Notes under the pieces: model-generated | Databases searched by the model: none | What the model was told of the DNA's origin: nothing | Seen by the model: the letters and a program-made list of their open reading frames with translations, nothing else | Made by a program: the position numbers and the translations under genes | Part shown: positions 1 through 11,189 of the stretch, in pieces | How positions within the stretch are numbered: the first letter of the stretch is position 1 | How the letters are laid out: each line of letters opens with the position of its first letter | Assembly: GCA_037176725.1 (NCBI GenBank) | Contig: JAZBRS010000075.1 | Location: 70,496,001 to 70,560,000, forward strand | Direction of reading: 5' to 3' | Length of the DNA: 64,000 bases | DNA from: Posidonia oceanica | Lineage: Eukaryota; Streptophyta; Magnoliopsida; Alismatales; Posidoniaceae

Positions 1-3000
1 ACAATGGAACAGTTCAGGGTTTAAAATATATTTGGAATACTGAGGGTTTTCGAGGACTGTTTAAAGGCAATGGTACTAATTGTGCTCGAATAGTTCCAAA
101 TTCGGCAGTCAAGTTCTATAGCTATGAGCAAGCAGCGAGGTTTGGTCTCATCTTTTCTTCTTTAAAAATTCGACTAGTTAGAGTTTCCCAAGTTTGTATG
201 ATTAATATTTTTATGTGACATCCCATATTGTAGTAATATACATTCTATCGAGGGAACTGGTTAACAGTGCATCTGCTCACTCATATTTTGTGAAGTATGT
301 TTTGTTTGAAGCCAATTTAAAATTTTAATTAGACAAAGAGAGAGTAGTAGTTGCAAATACATACATGCAGTGGTCTTATGTTGACCAGAAATCAGTCTGC
401 TAAGTTGCTTAGAGATTTTAAGGATGTTGTCCAGTTTTATTGCTTCTCTTAAAGGGAAATGTGCGTTAAATTGCTCATGAATCCTGATCTATGAAATGGA
501 TGAATTTCACAAAACAAGGCCACTTACTAATGTCCCAAACTCTCTTTAGGGTTTAAGCATGAATTTGTTGGAGGGTGTTCTCTCTAAACCTTTTATTCTA
601 ACAACGAATTTTAATATGGTACAATTCAATAACTTATTCCAGTCCAAGGCCTAGCTAAGCTGGCTTTGTAAATGACAGTCAATGTATCTTATTTTTTTAA
701 CCAAACAAAGCATAGCTCATTTGGTACGTGACTATTACTCCAGTTAAGGGGTTGCGGATTCGAATCCCAATAGGTGTAGAACTTTTAAGAAAATAAAAGT
801 ATCTTATTTTTTTGAAGGAACAGATGATGTAAAATTTTATTTTCTCTAGGAAGCTTATGTAAAGTCATAAAGTAGTTGACTTTTGCACAAACTTTGGAAA
901 ATCATGAAAATGTTATGAAAAGTAGAAACAAGCTCTCACATTTGAAACCATTTTCAATCCAATCCTTAAGTTAACCTGCTGTTACGTGGTCATCAAAAAA
1001 GGAATTTGCTGTTACAAAAACATTTCACAATGTCGGTCCACTAGTGGACCATGTTATCCTTCGGCTTTGTCCCCTTTTCAACCATTCGCTTTCTTGGCAA
1101 GCGACTGTTGTCTCCTGTTCATTAGAAGAAATGATTATTGGATGGGAGGCAAACACAAGGGGTATCTAGCACTTGAGGAAAGTTGCTCTTCTTGTGAATG
1201 GGCAGTGCAAAGGACACGGCCTGAGGGAAAGATAGCTGGAAGAAAACTGATTTGTTTGAATGAACCATAGGACACTAAACTTAAACAGGTCTATCAGTTT
1301 GTTATTTGATTAATCCAACCATTTCTTAAGAAAGGTTAGGTATCTCAATTGCATGGTGGTAACTGATTCCATTAAACTACCATGGTGACTTCAATGCAGT
1401 TTCTTCCTCCATTCTCTGTTTTTCTGTTTGTACCAGGTAGATGACTTAGTATATGTCTTGCCCGTTTACTCGAGAGAATCTTTACCTTTTTTGACTTTAT
1501 ATCTTTCATGGGATCAAAGTAAGAATGCTGGAAAATGTAAAGGGAAGGATTTTCCAGGGTTTTCTTAAATTCTAACAAAAATTTGAGGATATTATGCAAT
1601 TCTCCATTTTTTATATCATGGAATGCACACTAGTACATTTGGATCTGCATTAATTGTTTCTTTTTAAATGTTGACCATTAATCTTGTTATTTGAGTAGAC
1701 CTTGCTGCTCCAAGCATGGCTAGAGATGACCTACATATTCATTTTAATTTAGGTTTATTATGGAAGCATCTTGAGAAGTTACTATCTTTTTGTATTTGCA
1801 TCTATCAATTATAAGCTTAGCTTAGAAACTTCAGAAGAATCATATTTCTTCTAAATTACTCATTGGCCTAATTTGCGTAGTCTTTGGTTCCGAAGGAGTT
1901 ATCTCTGGCTTGCGCACTATAGTTGTCTATCTTGAAAGTGGTTTGCGTCTTTCTTACTTCTTTCTTATATTATTTTGCAGTGGCATTTTGTGGCTCTATC
2001 GTCGGCAAACTGGAAATGGTACTATAACCTCTCTCTCTTTTTGTTTTCCAAAAGTGTTTCTTTCACTGTCTGTCGGTTCATGCATCTATTTGGAAATTAT
2101 CGCAGACAAAGCAGAACTCACCCCTGTTTTACGTCTTGGAGCTGGAGCATGTGCTGGAATAATAGCTATGTCTGCCACCTATCCTATGGACATGGTTAGA
2201 GGCAGAATCACCGTACAGGTATCATTTAAGTTTTCCTTCACTGAGTTTTCATGATGTCCATTAAAGTGATGGTGTCGAGATTTCTAATGTTATATCTTTT
2301 TTTACATATTATCATTTTTTGTTGCAGACTGAGAAGTCCCCTTATCAATATAGAGGCATGTCTCATGCATTGACCACAATTTTCCGTCAAGAAGGTTTTC
2401 AGGCTTTGTACAAAGGGTGGCTTCCTTCAGTTATTGGAGTTGTATGTGCTATTTTACCCTTAAATTGAAACATTTTCTTGTAATGGAACATATTAAATGT
2501 AATAATGATTATTTGCCATACTTAATTTGAATCCACCTAATCCATTTATCCTTGGAGAGAGCAATTGGTTATTGATGCAGGTGGTTAAAAACTAATGTTT
2601 CTTATATTGTTTTCATAGAAGAATTTTTTTGTGCTGCATCGGCAAACATATCTGTGGTCCCATGGAAGAAATTTACTTACTCCACATTTTATAATAATCA
2701 ATATAGAAATGAGGTCCGTTTGTGATTAGATCTTACTTTGGATGACGTACATGGATTTGACTTCTTCTTATTTAGTACTTTTAGGGAAATTCTCTAATAT
2801 TTTAGTATTCTGAGGCACATGAGAGGAAGTAAACCGAAGCCATAAGAAGTCATAAAAAGAAAAGCAATATAAAAAATTGTGCATCCTAATAAAAAGAGAC
2901 TTTAATTTGCATGAGTTCCTGATTTCAAGTTTCTTGGAAAGAATTTTTTAGCCTTAGAAAATTTTCCGAATCTTGTATTTTACTGTTTCTTTTCATTGTG

Positions 3001-3862
3001 TGTTACTTAAACTGATGGATTATATTATGTGCTGCTTGCAGGTACCATATGTGGGCCTCAATTTTGCTGTTTATGAGTCTTTAAAAGACTGGATGGTCAA
3101 AACAAAGCCATATGGGTTGGTGGTTGAAGGAAATGAGTTGGGTGTTACTACAAGACTTGCATGTGGAGCCATTGCTGGGACAATTGGTCAGACAGTTGCC
3201 TACCCTCTTGATGTCATTCGGAGAAGAATGCAAATGGCCGGTTGGAAAGATGCTGCCTCAATTGTAACCGGTGAAGGGAAACACAAGGCACCTATTGAGT
3301 ACACAGGCATGATTGATGCTTTCAGGAAAACAGTCAGGCATGAAGGTTTTGGGGCATTATACAAAGGCCTGGTCCCCAATTCAGTGAAGGTACGTTTATA
3401 TTCCTTGATCTTCCTTTTCAACTTCTCCACTGTAAAAAAGCTGTAATGTTGCGCTAACGGGTTTTGGGATGAGTCATTCATAAATTCTTGAGATGTTTAA
3501 TGATGTGATTAAGAATATCACTATTTTGGAACTCAATAGTCTATTGCTGAAGTCCCTAAGTTCCCATTCTTAACCCTTCTCTGATCTATGTAAATCCTGT
3601 TCAATTGACTAAAAAAATTCCTCCCCCAATTTGAATTTGCATTCTTAAATTCCAGTATTATTATTATATGTTTGAATGTGTCATTGCAAGTTTCACATCT
3701 AATGTTTTATGATCACATATAAAAGAAATAACACTCTTGCAGGGTACTTCTCTAATGCTGCTTCTTTTTTTCGTTCAGGTTGTGCCATCCATAGCGATAG
3801 CATTTGTGACCTATGAGGTTGTCAAAGACGTTCTTGGAGTAGAAATGAAGATATCAGATTGA
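1..3862 (+). CDS. ADNT1: Mitochondrial adenine nucleotide carrier, ADNT1-like (3' part of gene)
   Basis: An inner-membrane carrier of the mitochondrial carrier family, expected to exchange AMP/ADP/ATP. Six exons are read by GT-AG borders and frame: 1-139 (continuing from before the window), 1981-2018, 2106-2218, 2328-2441, 3042-3389 and 3779-3862 (TGA). They give about 278 residues; family members are near 350, so roughly the first 70-75 lie upstream. The sequence shows two carrier signatures (YPMDMVRGR, YPLDVIRRR) and three repeat-end motifs (EGFRGLFKG, EGFQALYKG, EGFGALYKG). The phrases SATYPMDMVRGR and GLNFAVYESLKDW, and the long third repeat, fit ADNT1 better than the classical ADP/ATP carrier. 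No in-frame stop or frameshift is seen. An AATAAA at 4015-4020 is a likely poly(A) signal. The gene converges on the CIP1-like gene. Intron 1 carries a SINE. Assignment to ADNT1 rather than another SLC25 subfamily rests on recalled family sequence. Confidence 0.9.
699..798 (+). mobile_element. tRNA-derived SINE in ADNT1 intron 1
   Basis: A 100-bp insertion flanked by a perfect 15-bp direct repeat, GTATCTTATTTTTTT, at 684-698 and 799-813. It contains an A-box-like TAGCTCATTTGG (713-724) and a B-box-like GGATTCGAATCC (757-768), the internal RNA polymerase III promoter layout of tRNA-derived SINEs. The 3' end is A-rich. A long TSD starting at a T-rich site is what LINE-type target-primed insertion produces. 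It is intronic and in the gene's sense orientation. Confidence 0.82.
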
Positions 3863-4693
3863 AGCAAAAGTAGCTGGACTGTAGTATTATTTATTGTTGA
3901 AAGGGTAGAAAGATGTGATAGTTCAAACCAGGAGAAATAGAATTCTATTTTCCCCTGGTGATGTGTATGTCGTTTCTTCTGTCTATGGCCTTTACTTTGT
4001 TCCTCTATCTATCAAATAAATGAGCATGAAGCAAATTTGTTTGCCTTCTTGACAATATGAATTTTTTATTACCATAGTTGATATCAGATGGTTTGCTCAT
4101 GTGAGTCTGCAAATCACGTCTTTCTGTTTCTGTTGAATCTCTCCTTCATATTTTGGAACTTCTTTCCAAGGGTGCCGGTGCATCTACTATAGTTTATAAT
4201 CTGATTTGAAGATTTGTGTAATGATCTGATAACAAGCTAAACATGAAGGTAGATGACATAAGTACAAACAAGATATTAGGCATCTCATGTTTTATTTGTT
4301 ACAAGATCTGGTGCTGTTATAAAGTTATTACAATAACCATCTCAAAATATAAGATTTGGTGACATATTTGCCCTCTTTGTACGAGGATGTCTTCAGTATT
4401 CTATTTTTCTATTAGTTAGAAAGAAGAACGTCTATTTTATTTATTAATCAGGGCATGAATAAAAATATCGGTCAGTCTCCTTTATTACGGCGACAAGGGC
4501 TGTCTTCTCTTTGTCAATTTGGGAAATGATTGAATAATAAAGAAAATATGCAATGATTTAATTATTCACTCAAATGATGGGCATCAATGCATCATAAACT
4601 AAATTCTACAAGCAATTTGTAATTGTACATAACGAATAGACAAAAACATCTTTTAGTAACAATAATATATTCTAAGAAACACTATCACAGGCC
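3863..4693. other. Convergent intergenic spacer (3' UTRs)
   Basis: An AT-rich spacer between the two convergent genes. It should hold the 3' UTR of ADNT1, with AATAAA at 4015-4020, and the CIP1-like 3' UTR on the opposite strand. No further gene or repeat is visible. Confidence 0.6.
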
Positions 4694-7600
4694 CTATGTT
4701 GAACGTCTGTTTCCCCTCGCCCTTGTTGATAGAATCTGGAGCAAATGATCACAGTTTTCACGATGGTATTCAATCTGATAACACAACTGCCGTATCGCCT
4801 CTCTCTTCTCCTCGTCCTTGAAACGTCCTTCTTCTTCCTTGTCTTTAACTCTTCTCTCCAATTCCACCAACTTCTTCTCATTTTGGGCTGCCATTTCCTT
4901 GAGCTTTTCCTCCTGTTTTGTCTTTGCTGCCAACTTCAGCTGTAAACTTCCAGCCTCTTCTTTTAGTGCCAAAGCAATTCCTTCCTTGTGCTTCACTCTC
5001 TCTGCCAATCCATGTTTCTCATTTTCAAGTTCTTGCTTCTCTGAAGCCAGCACCTCTGACATTTCCTTTATTGCTCGAAGCTCTTCGGAGCTCTTCGCTA
5101 GCTGAGTTCGGAAACGTCCGCAGTTTTTGTCGAACACCGTTTCCACGTTCTGAATTACTTTATTAATTCTTGCCAACTCAATCTCTAAAACCTTTTTGGT
5201 TTGAGTGAGTTCGGTCTCCAGAAGATGCGTCTTTGAGACCAAAGACACAACCTGTTCTTGTAGTCTAGTGTGTTCTTCCAGTAGCTCATCCATTCTCCTC
5301 TTATCGCTTTTGTCCTTCGCTATGTGTTCAGTTTCAGTTATTTTGAGCTTCTGGTTGGAGAGTCGCAGCTGAACTGCAAGTGTTTCGACTTCCCCATGTA
5401 GCCTTTCGATCTCCTTGTCCACGTTTACCTTCTCTGCCATGGAACGTCCGAGTTTTGCCATCACCTCTTTCAGATTCTCCTCCAACTTGTTTATTTCCCT
5501 TTTCTGTTCTTGACCAACAATCTCAAACCTGCGAATAATCTCCTCTTTGGCTTCCAGTTCTTCAATCCTATTTTGAGCAATCCCAAGCTTCGTGCATGAC
5601 TCTTGCAATTGATCTACAAGAAGCTTGTAGTTGGCCGTCAGCTCATCGAAACTAGTCGTCTGCTCATTCAAGGTTGCTGCTTGATCGGCAATCTTGGTCT
5701 TCAGTTCACTTTCAATACGTTCCATCTGAATCTTTCCTTCTGAAAGGCATTTAGTCAAAGTTCTTGTCTGTTCTTCCAACTCGATTTTCTGGCTCTGCAC
5801 TAGATCAAGCTCAGCCTGTAGATTGTTTGTACGTGCTCTAACAGTGTTGATCTCAATGGATGATTTACTCTGTGTTTCCACAAGTTCGGTTTGAAGAGAA
5901 AGAACTTCATCTTCTTTCACCTCCAACCTTCTCTCGAGATCGGAGTTATCACATTTGACATGTCCCACCTCAGTTCTCAAGTCATCTGTCAACTTCTCAA
6001 CCTGCTCGATCTTGTTCAAAAGTTCTGCATTCACAGAACTTAATATCTGCTTCTCTTCTTGTGTCGCTTCCAACGTTCTTCCTAATTCAGATACCTTATG
6101 ATTAGAAGCTTCGATTTCTGCCTTCAGACCTTCATAGTCGATCAACAATTGGGCCTTCTCTTTGTTGAGAGTTTCTAATTTCATTCCAGCATGCTCCTCC
6201 GTCAGCTGTATCTTGCCAAGTGCCTCTGTGTGCTTCAAAGATAAAACATCTATTTCCTCATCTTTGGCTCTCAACTTCTCTAGTAGTTCTGCATTGACGG
6301 TCAAAAGCTTTAACTTTTCATCTTTCAATACAACGTAGTCAATTCTCAATTCTTCAATGGTTTTTTCAATCTCCCGTTTCTGTGTGCAAGTATTTAGCAT
6401 TTCGGACTCCAAAGCACAACTTTCTTCTTTTGCAGTATTTAGCTCCTGAATCAGATGAGCTCTCTGTTGATCTGCTTCCTCCAGCTTGGTTTTTAGACAT
6501 TCAATCTCATTTAGTAACTTCTCATTTTCTGAAGATTTCTCATTTGCTGATCGCAAGTTCATGCTGGCTTCGTTCTTGAGAACTTCAATTTCCTTCTCAG
6601 CCTGCCCGATCTTGATCAAAACTGCAACATTTTCCAGCTTGATGCCATCTTTCTCTTCAATAATGGCAGTCAGCTGCATCTTCAAGTCAGATAATTGTTT
6701 AGCTGTTGTCTCCAACTCCTGCTTCAGAACTGTATTTTCATTCTGCAGCGCTGTTGTCTCATCTTTCAATACTTCGTAGTCAGTTCTCAATTCTTCAATG
6801 GTTTTTTCAATCTCCCGTTTCTGTGTGCAAGTATTTAGCATTTCGGACTCCAAAGCACAACTTTCTTCTTTTGCAGTATTTAGCTCCTGAATCAGATGAG
6901 CTCTCTGTTGATCAGCTTCCTCCAGCTTGGTTTTCAGATGTTCAATTTCATTTAGTAACTTCTCATTTTCTGAAGATTTCTCATTTGCTGATCGCAAGTT
7001 CATGCTGGCTTCGTTCTTGAGAACTTCAATTTCCTTCTCAGCCTGCCCGATCTTGATCAAAACTGCAACATTTTCCAGCTTGATGCCATCTTTCTCTTCA
7101 ATAATGGCAGTCAGCTGCATCTTCAAGTCAGATAATTGTTTAGCTGTTGTCTCCAACTCCTGCTTCAGAACTGTATTTTCATTCTGCAGCGCTGTTGTCT
7201 CATCTTTCAATACTTCGTAGTCAGTTCTCAATTCTTCAATCGTTTTTTCAATCTCCCGTTTCTGTGTGCAAGTATTTAGCATTTCGGACTCCAAAGCACA
7301 ACTTTCATCTTTTGCAGTATTTAGCTCCTGAATCAGATGAGCTCTCTGTTGATCAGCTCCCTCCAGCTTGGTTTTCAGATGTTCAATCTCATTTAGTAAC
7401 TTCTCATTTTCTGAAGATTTCTCATTTGCTGATCGCAAGTTCATGCTGGCTTCGTTCTTGAGAACTTCAATTTCCTTCTCAGCCTGCCCGATCTTGATCA
7501 AAACTGCAACATTTTCCAGCTTGATGCCATCTTTCTCTTCAATAATGGCAGTCAGCTGCATCTTCAAGTCAGATAATTGTTTAGCTGTTGTCTCCAACTC

Positions 7601-9871
7601 CTGCTTCAGAACTGTATTTTCAATCTGCAGCGCTGTTGTCTCATCTTTCAATACTTCGTAGTCAGTTTTCAATTCTTCAATCGTTTTTTCATTCTCCCGT
7701 TTCTGTGTGCAAGTATTTAGCATTTCGGACTCCAAAGCACAACTTTCTTCTTTTGCAGTATTTAGCTCCTGAATCAGATGAGCTCTCTGTTGATCAGCTC
7801 CCTCCAGCTTGGTTTTCAGATGTTCAATCTCATCTAGTAACTTCTCATTTTCTGAAGATTTCTCATTTGCTGATCGCAAGTTCATGCTGGCTTCGTTCTT
7901 GAGAACTTCAATTTCCTTCTCAGCCTGCCCGATCTTGATCAAAACTGCAACATTTTCCAGCTTGATGCCATCTTTCTCTTCAATAATGGCAGTCAGCTGC
8001 ATCTTCAAGTCAGATAATTGTTTAGCTGTTGTCTCCAACTCCTGCTTCAGAACTGTATTTTCATTCTGCAGCGCTGTTGTCTCATCTTTCAATACTTCGT
8101 AGTCAGTTCTCAATTCTTCAATGGTTTTTTCATTCTCCCGTTTCTGTGTGCAAGTATTTAGCATTTCGGACTCCAAAGCACAACTTTCTTCTTTTGCAGT
8201 ATTTAGCTCCTGAATCAGATGAACTCTCTGTTGATCAGCTCCCTCCAGCTTGGTTTTCAGATGTTCAATCTCATCTAGTAACTTCTCATTTTCTGAAGAT
8301 TTCTCATTTGCTGATCGCAAGTTCATGCTGGCTTCGTTCTTGAGAACTTCAATTTCCTTCTCAGCCTGCCCGATCTTGATCAAAACTGCAACATTTTCCA
8401 GCTTGATGCCATCTTTCTCTTCAATAATGGCAGTCAGCTGCATCTTCAAGTCAGATAATTGTTTAGCTGTTGTCTCCAACTCCTGCTTCAGAACTGTATT
8501 GTCATTCTGCAGCACTGTTGCCTCATCTTTCAACAAATCTTTTTCAGTTTTCAATTCAGCAATAGATTTCTCAGTGTCATCCAACCTGATTAAAACCAAA
8601 GATTTTTCAGATAATAGAGTTTCCTTTTCCACATTCAACACATGCTCCTCTTCTTTCATGAGTTCCAACATCTTTTCCAGCTCAGATATTTTGCTATCAG
8701 CAGCTTTCAGTTCTGGTTTCAGTCTTTCATGGTCAATCAGCAATTGAGAGTTCTCTTTGTTCAACCTTTCTAGATCTGCAGAAAGTGTTTCACTATTTTT
8801 CTCTGCCACTCTTATCTTATCAATGATCTCGGACTGCTTCGAAGACAAAGCATGGATTTCATCATCCTTTACTCCCAATTCCTGGTTCAAGTTTTCAATC
8901 TTCATTAGCAACTCTGCATTTTCTGATTGCTTTTCATTTGCCAATTCCAGGGTTGAGCCTGCTTCGTTCTTAAGATCTTCGATGACTTTCTTGGCTGACC
9001 CAAGTTTGCTCAGAAGGGTTTCATTCTCAGAGCTTAGCACAACTTTCTCTTCTTTTGTGGTTTCCAATTGATTGTTCAAGTCAGCTACTTGTTTTGAATT
9101 TATCTCCAGCTCCCGCTTCAGACCTGAATCCTCATTTTGCACCTTTGCTATCTCATTTTTCAACTTATCACTTTCATTTTGCAACATTTTGATGGACTTC
9201 TCTGCATCATGTAGGTTTTTCATCATCAAGGACTTCTCCGAAATGTGAGCTTCATTCTCTTCATGGATACTTCTTAGCCTTTGATTAGCATCTACTTGCT
9301 TCTGATTGGAAGTTGTCACTTCTAGCTTCAGACTATCGTTCTCAGCTTCTAGTACCTTGGTGCTTTCCTTTATGCTTTGTAGTTCATTTGCCAATTTCAA
9401 GAATGATGCTTCTTTTTGTGCCAGCTCGGCGGCTAAGTTTTCTCCTTCTTTGAGTTTTGAGAGCATCAGTGCAGCTTCATTTTCAAGATCTTTGTTCTTA
9501 TTTTTCCAAAGCTCAAGCTCCTGCTGCAGGGTTTCATAGTCTTGCACTGGTATCTGTCCTTGAAGTTTCTTTTTGTGAGACTTACCATATTCATCCTTGC
9601 TTGTTTCGGATTCTGAAGAATCAGACTCTGAGGAGCTGTCGCTATTGGATAACTCACCATTCTTCTCTTTTTTGTTATGAACTGATTTCTTTAGCTTCCC
9701 TACCAAATGATCATATCTTTCATAAAGAGTTTGATAACTCTCATAAAAATTTTCAACAAGGGAAGCCAGTTCAGATGCATCCTCTGATTTGTCGCCCTTT
9801 TCCTCTGCATTAATTAACTCCGTTATCTTCTCGATCTTCTTTGCCATTTCTGCCATTACAGGAGTTTTCAT
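4694..9871 (-). CDS. CIP1: COP1-interactive protein 1-like giant coiled-coil protein
   Basis: A continuous 1,725-codon reading frame for an almost entirely coiled-coil protein. CIP1 in Arabidopsis binds the E3 ligase COP1 and is cytoskeleton-associated. Recognition rests on both ends. Near the N-terminus, LVENFYESYQTLYERYDHL matches the family's 'LVKEFYSEYQSLYRQYDDL' segment and is followed by a Ser/Asp-rich linker (about residues 78-97). The C-terminus has LRLSNQKLKITE and then EEKREAIRQLCYQIEYHREN, the conserved CIP1 tail. Between them are continuous heptads rich in Glu, Lys and Leu, and five near-identical 147-residue repeats. The frame is open throughout. The first Met of the frame is at 9871, but a consensus-like acceptor ending at 9850 and a matching short upstream exon (10216-10263) suggest the mature N-terminus starts further upstream. 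NET/NAB proteins are the main alternative, but no NAB domain is seen. Confidence 0.88.
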   Translation of the reverse strand: MKTPVMAEMAKKIEKITELINAEEKGDKSEDASELASLVENFYESYQTLYERYDHLVGKLKKSVHNKKEKNGELSNSDSSSESDSSESETSKDEYGKSHKKKLQGQIPVQDYETLQQELELWKNKNKDLENEAALMLSKLKEGENLAAELAQKEASFLKLANELQSIKESTKVLEAENDSLKLEVTTSNQKQVDANQRLRSIHEENEAHISEKSLMMKNLHDAEKSIKMLQNESDKLKNEIAKVQNEDSGLKRELEINSKQVADLNNQLETTKEEKVVLSSENETLLSKLGSAKKVIEDLKNEAGSTLELANEKQSENAELLMKIENLNQELGVKDDEIHALSSKQSEIIDKIRVAEKNSETLSADLERLNKENSQLLIDHERLKPELKAADSKISELEKMLELMKEEEHVLNVEKETLLSEKSLVLIRLDDTEKSIAELKTEKDLLKDEATVLQNDNTVLKQELETTAKQLSDLKMQLTAIIEEKDGIKLENVAVLIKIGQAEKEIEVLKNEASMNLRSANEKSSENEKLLDEIEHLKTKLEGADQQRVHLIQELNTAKEESCALESEMLNTCTQKRENEKTIEELRTDYEVLKDETTALQNENTVLKQELETTAKQLSDLKMQLTAIIEEKDGIKLENVAVLIKIGQAEKEIEVLKNEASMNLRSANEKSSENEKLLDEIEHLKTKLEGADQQRAHLIQELNTAKEESCALESEMLNTCTQKRENEKTIEELKTDYEVLKDETTALQIENTVLKQELETTAKQLSDLKMQLTAIIEEKDGIKLENVAVLIKIGQAEKEIEVLKNEASMNLRSANEKSSENEKLLNEIEHLKTKLEGADQQRAHLIQELNTAKDESCALESEMLNTCTQKREIEKTIEELRTDYEVLKDETTALQNENTVLKQELETTAKQLSDLKMQLTAIIEEKDGIKLENVAVLIKIGQAEKEIEVLKNEASMNLRSANEKSSENEKLLNEIEHLKTKLEEADQQRAHLIQELNTAKEESCALESEMLNTCTQKREIEKTIEELRTDYEVLKDETTALQNENTVLKQELETTAKQLSDLKMQLTAIIEEKDGIKLENVAVLIKIGQAEKEIEVLKNEASMNLRSANEKSSENEKLLNEIECLKTKLEEADQQRAHLIQELNTAKEESCALESEMLNTCTQKREIEKTIEELRIDYVVLKDEKLKLLTVNAELLEKLRAKDEEIDVLSLKHTEALGKIQLTEEHAGMKLETLNKEKAQLLIDYEGLKAEIEASNHKVSELGRTLEATQEEKQILSSVNAELLNKIEQVEKLTDDLRTEVGHVKCDNSDLERRLEVKEDEVLSLQTELVETQSKSSIEINTVRARTNNLQAELDLVQSQKIELEEQTRTLTKCLSEGKIQMERIESELKTKIADQAATLNEQTTSFDELTANYKLLVDQLQESCTKLGIAQNRIEELEAKEEIIRRFEIVGQEQKREINKLEENLKEVMAKLGRSMAEKVNVDKEIERLHGEVETLAVQLRLSNQKLKITETEHIAKDKSDKRRMDELLEEHTRLQEQVVSLVSKTHLLETELTQTKKVLEIELARINKVIQNVETVFDKNCGRFRTQLAKSSEELRAIKEMSEVLASEKQELENEKHGLAERVKHKEGIALALKEEAGSLQLKLAAKTKQEEKLKEMAAQNEKKLVELERRVKDKEEEGRFKDEEKREAIRQLCYQIEYHRENCDHLLQILSTRARGNRRST
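6318..8522 (-). repeat. Five tandem 441-bp in-frame repeats in the CIP1-like exon
   Basis: The block beginning TCATCTTTCAA recurs with an exact 441-bp period; for example one internal phrase starts at 6486, 6927, 7368, 7809 and 8250. Each unit encodes 147 residues running from ETTAKQLSDLKMQ to TDYEVLKDE and differs from the others by only a few substitutions (such as EGADQQR/EEADQQR and RENEK/REIEK). 441 is divisible by 3, and 147 residues are exactly 21 heptads, so both reading frame and coiled-coil register are kept. Confidence 0.95.
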
Positions 9872-10215
9872 GTTGAATATTCCATTGCAAAAACAGGATT
9901 ACCAAAAAATATGAAAAAACAGCAACAGAAAGAATGTAACCAGAAGCAAAGAAATGTCATCCGTTCAACGTTACATTGTGTGCAAAACCTTAATGTGTAA
10001 GTTTGAGCATAGTGTCATTTTAACAAAATCGAGCCATTATATAAATTTTTTTTATTTGAAGGAATTATTTCAAATCCAAATTATAAACATTCAGATTTGA
10101 GGTACTGCATAAAAAGAAGAAATCCTAAACCTCCAATCGTAAACACCCTGAAAAATCAAAGAATATTAAGAAGTTTTAGTGGAAAACTGGAATGAATCTC
10201 AAACCAGAAGCTCAC

Positions 10216-10263
10216 CTTCCTTTCCTTCAAGCACAACAGAGTCATCATGATCAGACCCAAAGA
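10216..10263 (-). other. Candidate upstream coding exon of the CIP1-like gene
   Basis: On the minus strand an acceptor, TTTCTTTTGTCAG, ends at 10264 and a donor, GTGAGC, starts at 10215, bounding 48 bp. In phase it reads FGSDHDDSVVLEGKE, and splicing to an acceptor ending at 9850 continues as EMAKKIEKITELI. This resembles the family N-terminus (FFGSHIDPEKDEQLKGTK followed by a helical segment). The exon carrying the start Met (KHR-RES-KS type) was not found, so the 5' model is incomplete. The alternative is translation from Met at 9871. Confidence 0.45.
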
Positions 10264-11189
10264 CTGACAAAAGAAACCTCTTCATTCTGTGCTTCTTCAT
10301 TGTCAATACTGCAGCTTTCACTTACAGCACACTCACTTCTACACTCTGCAGCTGAAATGTGAAGCTCAAATGAGTCATAAATCTGAAGAAGCATAGGGTT
10401 TAACCGTCTTACAAATGCCTCAGCTAAAGATGCTATTTTAAAATTATTTATATTCTCAACAGGAAATGAAATCATCACAGTACTAACTGAAAGACAACTT
10501 CATATTTTCTGCATCGACTTCCTAATTCATTGATATGGCAGGTGATTTGGATCTTACTCTCATCATAATATTAACTAGAGAAACTTACATATTTCTCTAT
10601 TTGGCATTTTTATAATTTCAGTAATATGGCACATGACTTAGATCTTATTCTTCTACAATATTACCATTAACAATCACAAATATTTGCCTTTAAAAAAATC
10701 ACAAATATTTTAAGGCAACTAAAGAATATATACATATAAATAACGCGACTTAAGCCCTGTTTGCTCGAACACATCTACTGAAAACCAGAATACTACACTC
10801 TTACTGAAAGGAAAATCTTTTTAATCTACAAAGTTGCATAAGCAATAGTTATTATTCTGATAATGATTTCCTCTCCAGAAAGTTGGTAAAAATATCGTAA
10901 CACAACACTTCATAGACAACATCATTTCTATGGACAAGTTTCTGTACAACTTTTATGGAAAATCTTGGAGAGATAAGAAAGAACCCATACAGAAAACTAA
11001 ACTTAGAACTTTACATGCAAATCATGCTTAAAACAACAAAAAAAACCAACCTTCCAATCAACCCAAACAAACAAACCAATAATAGAAACACCAAACAAAA
11101 ACCCAACTCATTTCTACTCCAAAAAACAATAAAGATCAAACCTTTCTACATCCCAAGCAAAGAAGCAGATCATAGCAGCAAAACCATAC

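Noticed and set aside
986..1270. 94-aa ORF in ADNT1 intron 1
   Set aside because: Lies within an intron with no homology and no conserved codon pattern seen by eye.
6382..8747. Series of 97-165-aa plus-strand ORFs at 441-bp spacing
   Set aside because: Antisense readings of the CIP1 repeats; they recur only because the DNA is repeated.
10251..10478. 75-aa minus-strand ORF upstream of CIP1
   Set aside because: Its end overlaps a better-supported short exon in another frame; no family recognised. Kept only as context for the 5' model.
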